Of a DNA stretch of 38,512 bases, positions 33,257 to 38,512 are shown in pieces. The stretch is from Dichotomicrobium sp964466965 (lineage in GTDB: Bacteria; Pseudomonadota; Alphaproteobacteria; Rhizobiales; Rhodomicrobiaceae), in NCBI GenBank assembly GCA_964466965.1, contig CAYXPZ010000016.1:1-38512 (forward strand), given 5' to 3'. The notes beneath the pieces are model-generated. The model made no database searches and was not told the origin of the DNA. It worked only from the letters and a program-made list of their open reading frames with translations. Within the stretch, counting starts at the first letter, position 1. Each line of letters starts with the position of its first letter. Both the position numbers and the translations under genes were made by a program.

Positions 33257-34215
33257 CGCTGCTTCACCTTGTTCCAGACCTTGACGTAGATATTCGCCGC
33301 GCCGAACACCGTGACGAACAGAATGACGGCAAAGGCGGCGGCATAGCCTGTGCGCCACTTCTCGAAGGCTTCGCGCTTGAGGTTGATGTTGGCCAGCTCG
33401 GTCGCGGAGCCGGGGCCGCCGGAGGTCAGCTCGACCACCATATCGAACATCTTGAAGTTCTCGATGGAGCGGAACAGCACGGCGAGCATGATGAACGGCA
33501 GCACCATCGGCACCGTGATGGTCCAGAACTGCCGCCAACTTGACGCGCCGTCGATTTCCGCCGCCTCGTAGAGATCGGGCGGGACGGATCGCAGGCCGGC
33601 AAGGCAGATCAGCATGATGAACGGTGTCCACATCCAGGTGTCGACCAAGATGATCGCCCACGGTGCGAGGTCGGCGTTGCCGATCATCGAGAAATCATTG
33701 GAACCAGTGAAAAAGCCGACGATATAATTGAAGATGCCCGACTGCGGCTGGAACAGGTACGTCCAGAACGTCCCGACCACTGCCGGCGAGAGCATCATCG
33801 GCAGGGTGATCAGCGTCGTCAGCGTGCCGGAGCCGCGGAACTGCTTGTTGAGGAGCCAGGCCAGGCCGAAGCCCAGCACGGTCTGGATGAACATCGTCCA
33901 GCCGACAAAATGCGCCGTGTGCTGGAGATATTCCCAGACGTCCTCGCTGCCGAGCAGGCGCTCGTAGTTCAGATCGCCAATCCAGCGCACTGGCATGCCG
34001 GGCATGTTGGCGCGGTAGGTCGTGAAACTGAGATAGATGTTCCACAGCAGCGGAAAGATGTTGATCGCCAACAGCAGCAGCACCGTCGGCAGCACGAACC
34101 AGAAGGCGAGCACGCGGTCCGACAAACCCTTGACCAGGGTCGGACGCGCAGCGGCCACACGTTCAGCCGATGCCGCGCGCGCCCGCTGCCGTTCGCCGAC
34201 GTCCATCTGTGACAT
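33253..34215 (-). CDS. ABC transporter permease (first; MalF/UgpA-like)
   Basis: A 320-residue permease. The cytosolic N-terminus is rich in Arg and Ala, followed by the first membrane helix (VLAFWFVLPTVLLLLAINIFPLLW, about 35-58) and about five more. The EAA loop is DLYEAAEIDGASSWRQFWTITVP (214-236), canonical. It pairs with the next permease to form the channel. Start ATG 34215 has AAAGG nine bases upstream; the frame extends further into the binding-protein gene without meaning. A strong stem-loop lies in the 88-base gap to the binding-protein gene upstream. Confidence 0.93.
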   Translation of the reverse strand: MSQMDVGERQRARAASAERVAAARPTLVKGLSDRVLAFWFVLPTVLLLLAINIFPLLWNIYLSFTTYRANMPGMPVRWIGDLNYERLLGSEDVWEYLQHTAHFVGWTMFIQTVLGFGLAWLLNKQFRGSGTLTTLITLPMMLSPAVVGTFWTYLFQPQSGIFNYIVGFFTGSNDFSMIGNADLAPWAIILVDTWMWTPFIMLICLAGLRSVPPDLYEAAEIDGASSWRQFWTITVPMVLPFIMLAVLFRSIENFKMFDMVVELTSGGPGSATELANINLKREAFEKWRTGYAAAFAVILFVTVFGAANIYVKVWNKVKQR

Positions 34216-34263
34216 GCCGGATACCTTTGACTGCCTGCTGCTGGCGGACGCGTCGGAGCGAAG

Positions 34264-34290
34264 GGCAAGGCGGGGCGTCGCCCGCTTGCC
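34264..34290 (-). promoter_or_regulatory. Intercistronic stem-loop after the binding-protein gene
   Basis: GGCAAG and CTTGCC arms extended by GC-rich pairs (CGGGGC with GCCCG), with one bulge, just behind the stop of the binding-protein gene. Such hairpins between a binding-protein gene and its permease genes often stabilise the upstream message and lower expression of the following genes. No U-run follows, so it is not a full terminator. Confidence 0.5.
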
Positions 34291-34303
34291 GCCTGCGTGG
34301 CTT

Positions 34304-35620
34304 TTACATCTTGCCCACGGACTGGAAAGTGAACTTCCAGTCTTCGATAAGCTTGTCCAAAGCCTCTTTCGACGTCCCCTTGTCGGCGACGACATAGTCG
34401 TGCACGCGCTTCTGCATCGCCTGCAGCAGCTCGGCGTAGGTCGGCTCCTGCCAGAAGTCGCGGACGTTGCTCATCGCATCGAGGAACTGTCCGGCGAAGG
34501 GCGTGGAGTCCTTGAAGCCCGGATCTTCCAGTACGGCGTTATGCACCGCGTAACCGCCCAGCTCCCACCAGCGCTTCTGGATCTCGGGCTGCGCGAACCA
34601 CTTGATGTATTCGAGCGCCAGATCTTTCTTGTCGGAATAGCTGACGACCGAGATGCCCTGGCCGCCCAGTACCGACGCCTCTTCCTTCTGGCGCGGGTTG
34701 ACGAAGAAGCCAGAAACGTCGCCGACCTGCTCGTCCTTGGCGATCCCGGGGAAGAAGGCGAAGAAGTTCATCTGCATCGCCGCCTGGCCGGACTTATAGG
34801 CGTCCAGGTTCGCGACCATATAGGCGTCGGAATGGCCCGGCGGCGTGCAGCACTCGTACAGGTCCTTGTAGAACTCCAGCGCCTCGACGGCCTCCGGCGA
34901 GTTGACGTAACCTTCCATCTCGTACGGGTTGTCCGGATTGTCGTACTGGAAGCCCCAGGAATAGAGCGCGTTCGTCACGCCCATGGTGATGCCTTCCGAA
35001 CCGCGCTCGGTGTAAAGCGCGATGCCGTAGCGGGTCTTGCCGTCGATCTCCCGGCCCTGAAAAAACTCCGCAACATCCTTGAGCTGGTCCCAGGTTTCGG
35101 GGACGCCCAGCTCATAGCCGTATTCGTTCTGGAACGCCTCTTTAAGCTCCGGGCGGGAGAACCAGTCCTTGCGGTAGACGTAGCCGACGGCGTCGCCCAT
35201 CGCCGGCAGCGCCCAGTAGTTGTCGGAGCCCTTCGGCCAAGTCGAATAGTTGTAAACGCCGGCCGGAAGGAAATCATCCATCGAGATGCCTTCCTGCTCG
35301 AAGAAATCGTTCAATTTGACATAGTGGCCGAACTCCGCGCCCATGCCCAGCCATTGGCTGTCGCCGATCATCAGGTCGCAGAGATCGCCTTGAGCGTTGA
35401 GTTCGTTCAGGAAGCGGTCAGCGAAATTCGTCCACGGGACGAATTCGTAATTCATCGCGATGCCGGTCTGCTGCTCGAAATCCTTGCCGAGCTGCTGCAG
35501 CGCGTTCGCTGGGTCCCAGGCGGCCCAGCAAAGGGTGAGTTCTTTTTCCTGTGCGGATGCAGACGCATAACTGCTTGCTGCCATTGCCGCAGCGGCAATA
35601 GCGACTTTCCATGCCCTCAT
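34304..35620 (-). CDS. ABC transporter solute-binding protein (family 1)
   Basis: A 438-residue periplasmic binding protein of the carbohydrate family 1 type. The signal peptide AWKVAIAAAAMAASSYASASA is cleaved near residue 23. The mature start ELTLCWAAWDPANALQQLGKDFEQQTGI is typical of sugar-binding proteins, as are DLMIGDSQWL, the hinge segment FFAFFPGI and GGQGISVVSYSDKKDLALEYIKWFAQPEIQKRWW. Many aromatic residues suggest binding of a polyhydroxy compound. It is the first gene of the operon; GGAGGA is 4-5 bases before the ATG. Substrate is inferred from the kinase genes downstream, most likely dihydroxyacetone or a precursor, not shown by the sequence. Confidence 0.93.
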   Translation of the reverse strand: MRAWKVAIAAAAMAASSYASASAQEKELTLCWAAWDPANALQQLGKDFEQQTGIAMNYEFVPWTNFADRFLNELNAQGDLCDLMIGDSQWLGMGAEFGHYVKLNDFFEQEGISMDDFLPAGVYNYSTWPKGSDNYWALPAMGDAVGYVYRKDWFSRPELKEAFQNEYGYELGVPETWDQLKDVAEFFQGREIDGKTRYGIALYTERGSEGITMGVTNALYSWGFQYDNPDNPYEMEGYVNSPEAVEALEFYKDLYECCTPPGHSDAYMVANLDAYKSGQAAMQMNFFAFFPGIAKDEQVGDVSGFFVNPRQKEEASVLGGQGISVVSYSDKKDLALEYIKWFAQPEIQKRWWELGGYAVHNAVLEDPGFKDSTPFAGQFLDAMSNVRDFWQEPTYAELLQAMQKRVHDYVVADKGTSKEALDKLIEDWKFTFQSVGKM

Positions 35621-35722
35621 CGGGTCCTCCTTACCATTTCCTCCGGCCGCCCGCATTTCTATTCGGCTTTTGCGCCGGCGGGTCGAGCTTCAGCCGACAT
35701 CCTGCGGACTCGCATGGATAAC

Positions 35723-35748
35723 GGTTGAGTTTAGCTAAACTCAACCGC
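35723..35748. promoter_or_regulatory. Perfect 26-bp palindromic operator
   Basis: CGGTTGAGTTTAG directly followed by its exact reverse complement, with no spacer. It lies 103 bases before the start of the ABC/dha operon and covers the expected -10 region of the promoter at 35734-35762. Length and symmetry suggest the site of a dimeric or tetrameric repressor. The regulator is not recognisable: the centre is GC, not the CG typical of LacI operators. Confidence 0.75.
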
Positions 35749-35762
35749 TTAACTTTGTCAAT
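35734..35762 (-). promoter_or_regulatory. Candidate sigma-70 promoter of the ABC/dha operon
   Basis: On the minus strand a perfect -35 box TTGACA (35762-35757), then 17 bases, then a weak -10 box TTAGCT (35739-35734). The -10 and most of the spacer lie inside the palindrome, which is how a repressor would block it. The predicted leader is a little over 100 bases. Confidence 0.55.
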
Positions 35763-35833
35763 ACGGCGCGATGTATGCGTTGCACGCCAGAGGCCTCATA
35801 CAGATGTCGCTCGTCCGGCCGGCGATCATTAAG

Positions 35834-35857
35834 CTTCAGCGGACGGGTCCGCTGAAG
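35834..35857. repeat. Inverted repeat, 11-bp arms
   Basis: CTTCAGCGGAC and GTCCGCTGAAG, perfect arms separated by GG. It lies about 90 bases upstream of the operon palindrome. It could be a second operator or a hairpin in the dnaE2 read-through transcript; no T-run follows on either strand. Confidence 0.65.
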
Positions 35858-35911
35858 ATCGCGAGGTGAATGCGGACGTAATCGAGTTCTGCGATCGGCT
35901 CGCCCGCGATA

Positions 35912-35949
35912 GAGCGCGTTCAGTGATTCCGGTTCCATTGAACGCGCTC
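35912..35949. repeat. Inverted repeat downstream of dnaE2
   Basis: Perfect 11-bp arms GAGCGCGTTCA and TGAACGCGCTC with a 16-base loop, about 100 bases behind the dnaE2 stop. It could form a stable hairpin at the end of the dnaE2 transcript, but lacks a U-tract, so it would be at most a processing or weak termination structure. Confidence 0.55.
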
Positions 35950-36046
35950 CAGGCGCGTGCGCGTGGTGCCGCTTAGTTACATGCCGGTGTCCGCGCATAT
36001 GAACGCAGCGGTCGTCATGCTGCTGGTGCTGATAGGCCACCTCTGA

Positions 36047-38512
36047 TCAATGGAAATCGCGGGACTTCGGGACGACGCGTACATTGCGCGGATGGCTACG
36101 CGGGTTTTGCGTGTCGAGCGGTTTGCGCACCTCGTCGGCGTGGGCGAGCGGCATGTTGACCGGCCCTCCATGCCCGGCGAGCGCCATCAGCGCGCGCGTG
36201 TGATCCTCCAGCCGCCGCGCGATCAGGTGAATGACCCCGTCCTTCGCCTGCACCGATCCGTGCACCAGTATCAGCCGCGCGCCCATCACCACGCTGCGCT
36301 GCGCCTCGAAAACCTTGGGCCACACCACGACATTCGCGGAAGCCGTCTCGTCCTCGATGGTCATGAAGATCACGCCCTGCGCGGTGCCCGGTCGCTGGCG
36401 CACCAGCACCAGCCCGGCGACGGACGCGCGCGCGCCGCCCCGCATCGCGTGCAGGCCCGCCGCCGTGACCACGCCGCGTTTGTTCAGCCCCGGACGCAGA
36501 AATTCCAGCGGATGGGCCTTCAGCGACAGGCTCAGGCTCTGATAATCCGCGATAACATGCTCGCTCATCGGCATCGGCGGCAGCGTGACCTCCGGCTCCG
36601 GCCCTTGTTCGCTGGTCTCCACGCGGGTGAACAGCGGCAATTCCTTGGCTTTGCCGAGCTGGCGCACCTGCCACAGCGCCGCGCGCCGGTCCAGCCCCAG
36701 CGAGCGGAACGCATCCGCCTCGGCCAGCCGCTCCATCGCCGCGACGCGCACGCGTGCGCGCCGGCGCAGTTCAGCGATGTCGAAATAGCCGTTGCCCCGC
36801 GCATCTGCGACCGCCAGCGCCGGCGCCTCGCCCAGCCCGTCGACATTGCGCATCCCCAGCCGCAGCGCGAGTCCACTTTCGCACGGCTCCAGCGTGTTGT
36901 CCCAGTCGCTGGCGTTCACATCAACCGGGCGCACCTCCACGCCGTGCTCGCGCGCATCGCGGATGATCTGCGCGGGCGCGTAAAAGCCCATCGGCTGGGA
37001 GTTGAGCAGGCCGCAGGCGAACACCTCGGGGTAGTGGCACTTGAGCCAGCTTGAGACATAGGCGAGCCGCGCGAAGCTGGCGGAATGGCTTTCGGGGAAG
37101 CCGTATTCGCCGAAGCCCTTGATCTGGTCGAAGCAGCGCCGCGCGAAGTCGGCGTCATAGCCGCGCTCGGTCATGCGCTTGACCATCTTGTCCTCGAACT
37201 TGCCGATCGTGCCGCGCCGGCGGAAGGTGGCGAGCGCGTGGCGCAGGCCGTTCAGCTCTTCCGGCGTGAAATCCGCGGCGACCATCGCCAGCCGCATCGC
37301 CTGCTCCTGGAACAGCGGCACGCCCAGCGTCTTGCCAAGGATGCGGTGCAGCTCGTCCGGCGGCCCGTAATCCGGCGACGGCGAGGGGAACGTGACCTCT
37401 TCCAGCCCGGCGCGCCGGCGCAGGTACGGGTGCACCATGTCGCCCTGGATCGGGCCGGGGCGGACAATGGCGATCTCGATCACGAGGTCGTAGAATTCGC
37501 GCGGCTTCAGGCGCGGCAGCATCGACATCTGCGCGCGGCTTTCGATCTGGAACACGCCGATGGTGTCGGCGCGCGAGATCATGTCATAGACCGCCTTGTC
37601 GTCCCCCGGCACGCTCGCTAGCGTACACGTCTGCCCGTAATGCGCGGCCAGCAGGTCGAAGCATTTGCGGATGCATGTCAGCATCCCCAGCGACAGCACA
37701 TCGACCTTCATCAGCCCGAGCGCATTGATGTCGTCCTTGTCCCACTCGATGAAGGTGCGATCGTCCATCGCGGCGTTGCCAACCGGCACGGTTTCGGTCA
37801 GCAGCGTGCGCGTCAGCACGAAGCCGCCGACATGCTGGGACAGGTGGCGCGGAAAGCCGGTCAGTTCGGCGGCGAGACGCAGGGTCTGCAACAGGCGCGG
37901 GTCGGACGGGTCGAGGCCGGCCTCGCGCACGTGGTTTTCCGGGATCGGCCGGTTGCCCGAACCCCAGATCGTGCCGGCCAGCGCGGCGGTGACATCCTCG
38001 CTCAGGCCCATCGCTTTACCGACCTCGCGGATCGCCGAGCGGGAGCGGTAGCAGATCACCGTCGCGGCGATGCCGGCGCGGTCGCGGCCATAGCGCTCGT
38101 AGATGTACTGAATCACCTCCTCGCGGCGCTCGTGCTCGAAATCCACGTCGATATCCGGCGGCTCGCCCCGCTCGGCGGTGATGAACCGCTCAAACAAAAG
38201 GTCGATCTCCTCGGGGTTCACCGAGGTGATGCCGAGGCAGAAGCACACGGTCGAGTTCGCCGCCGAGCCGCGCCCCTGGCACAGGATCGGGTCGTGGCGG
38301 CCCTTGTCGGGCTGGGGCGTGCGCGCATAGGCGACGATGTCATGGACGGTAAGGAAATAGGGCGCATAGTCCAGCTCGGCGATCAGCGCGAGTTCGCGCC
38401 GGATGTTCGCCGCGACCGTGTCCGGCACGCCGGTCGGATAGTGCCGCCGCGCGCCCGCCCAGGCGAGGTCTTCCAGATGGCTCTGCGCGGTCTTGCCCGG
38501 CGGGACCGGCTC
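36047..38512 (-). CDS. dnaE2: Error-prone DNA polymerase DnaE2 (partial)
   Basis: The C-terminal 821 residues of DnaE2, a non-essential C-family polymerase for damage-induced mutagenesis; the N-terminus with the PHP domain lies beyond the right edge. Catalytic aspartates are seen in PPDIDVDFEHERREEVIQY and in GLMKVDVLSLGMLT. Other family features are GRGSAANSTVCFCLGIT, FQIESRAQMSMLPRLKPREFYDLVIEIAIVRPGPIQG, and PESHSASFARLAYVSSWLKCHYP. The C-terminal OB domain has GLVLVRQRPGTAQGVIFMTIEDETA. The ending (PKSRDFH) is typical for DnaE2 and not for DnaE1. In alphaproteobacteria dnaE2 is usually downstream of imuA and imuB under LexA control; those would lie outside the window. Confidence 0.95.
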   Translation of the reverse strand, partial: EPVPPGKTAQSHLEDLAWAGARRHYPTGVPDTVAANIRRELALIAELDYAPYFLTVHDIVAYARTPQPDKGRHDPILCQGRGSAANSTVCFCLGITSVNPEEIDLLFERFITAERGEPPDIDVDFEHERREEVIQYIYERYGRDRAGIAATVICYRSRSAIREVGKAMGLSEDVTAALAGTIWGSGNRPIPENHVREAGLDPSDPRLLQTLRLAAELTGFPRHLSQHVGGFVLTRTLLTETVPVGNAAMDDRTFIEWDKDDINALGLMKVDVLSLGMLTCIRKCFDLLAAHYGQTCTLASVPGDDKAVYDMISRADTIGVFQIESRAQMSMLPRLKPREFYDLVIEIAIVRPGPIQGDMVHPYLRRRAGLEEVTFPSPSPDYGPPDELHRILGKTLGVPLFQEQAMRLAMVAADFTPEELNGLRHALATFRRRGTIGKFEDKMVKRMTERGYDADFARRCFDQIKGFGEYGFPESHSASFARLAYVSSWLKCHYPEVFACGLLNSQPMGFYAPAQIIRDAREHGVEVRPVDVNASDWDNTLEPCESGLALRLGMRNVDGLGEAPALAVADARGNGYFDIAELRRRARVRVAAMERLAEADAFRSLGLDRRAALWQVRQLGKAKELPLFTRVETSEQGPEPEVTLPPMPMSEHVIADYQSLSLSLKAHPLEFLRPGLNKRGVVTAAGLHAMRGGARASVAGLVLVRQRPGTAQGVIFMTIEDETASANVVVWPKVFEAQRSVVMGARLILVHGSVQAKDGVIHLIARRLEDHTRALMALAGHGGPVNMPLAHADEVRKPLDTQNPRSHPRNVRVVPKSRDFH

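Noticed and set aside
34037..35728. 563-codon open frame on the plus strand opposite the ABC binding-protein gene
   Set aside because: It is the antisense of a gene with clear family features and its own ribosome-binding site. Long antisense frames are expected in GC-rich DNA. The translation shows no known motif.
1..38512. tRNA or rRNA genes, CRISPR arrays, insertion sequences, prophage genes
   Set aside because: None recognised on either strand by reading; no repeated spacers, transposase motifs or tRNA-like TTCGA loops in the right context were seen.

Overview
The window looks like chromosomal DNA of a free-living alphaproteobacterium. The main reasons are a 231-residue CtrA cell-cycle regulator, a FliJ of the alphaproteobacterial type, an FlbD-like protein, a homocysteine methyltransferase module split off from MetH, a DnaE2 polymerase and generally GC-rich coding sequence. 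I cannot assign an order or genus with confidence. No rRNA, tRNA, CRISPR array, transposase or phage gene was recognised.

Layout. 1-9300 holds mostly housekeeping genes: the end of polA, two small envelope proteins, metF and a stand-alone MetH homocysteine module, a prolyl-tRNA editing protein, a CnoX-type chaperedoxin, a LON-domain protein that appears to need a non-AUG start, a Trm112-like protein, a secreted Arg/Tyr-rich protein, a ubiquinone hydroxylase and acyl-CoA thioesterase II. 9300-12600 holds a LysM/solute-binding protein and the glnK-amtB nitrogen pair, closed by a strong terminator. 12600-16920 is a cell-cycle and flagellar segment: a degenerate, receiver-less FlbD-like AAA+ protein, two related lipoprotein-like proteins, fliJ and ctrA. 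Near-consensus CtrA boxes lie upstream of the FlbD-like gene and of fliJ. 17000-22700 is an accessory patch with four P-loop sulfotransferase-type genes around a DedA membrane protein; its right half is visibly AT-rich. 22750-25222 encodes a patatin-like lipase and an exported rhodanese.

The most striking part is 25537-35620, one long minus-strand operon with many 4- or 8-bp gene overlaps. It encodes a complete ABC importer (binding protein, two permeases, a 66-residue membrane protein, two different ATPases) followed by dhaL, dhaM, an HPr, a full-length Enzyme I, an HTH protein and dhaK. Together these form a self-contained PEP-dependent dihydroxyacetone kinase with its own phosphorelay and probably its own importer. 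dhaM, HPr and EI lie in the same order as the three domains fused in E. coli DhaM. A TTGACA -35 box and a perfect 26-bp palindrome over the presumed -10 region sit before the first gene, which suggests control by a repressor. Beyond it, running off the right edge, is dnaE2.
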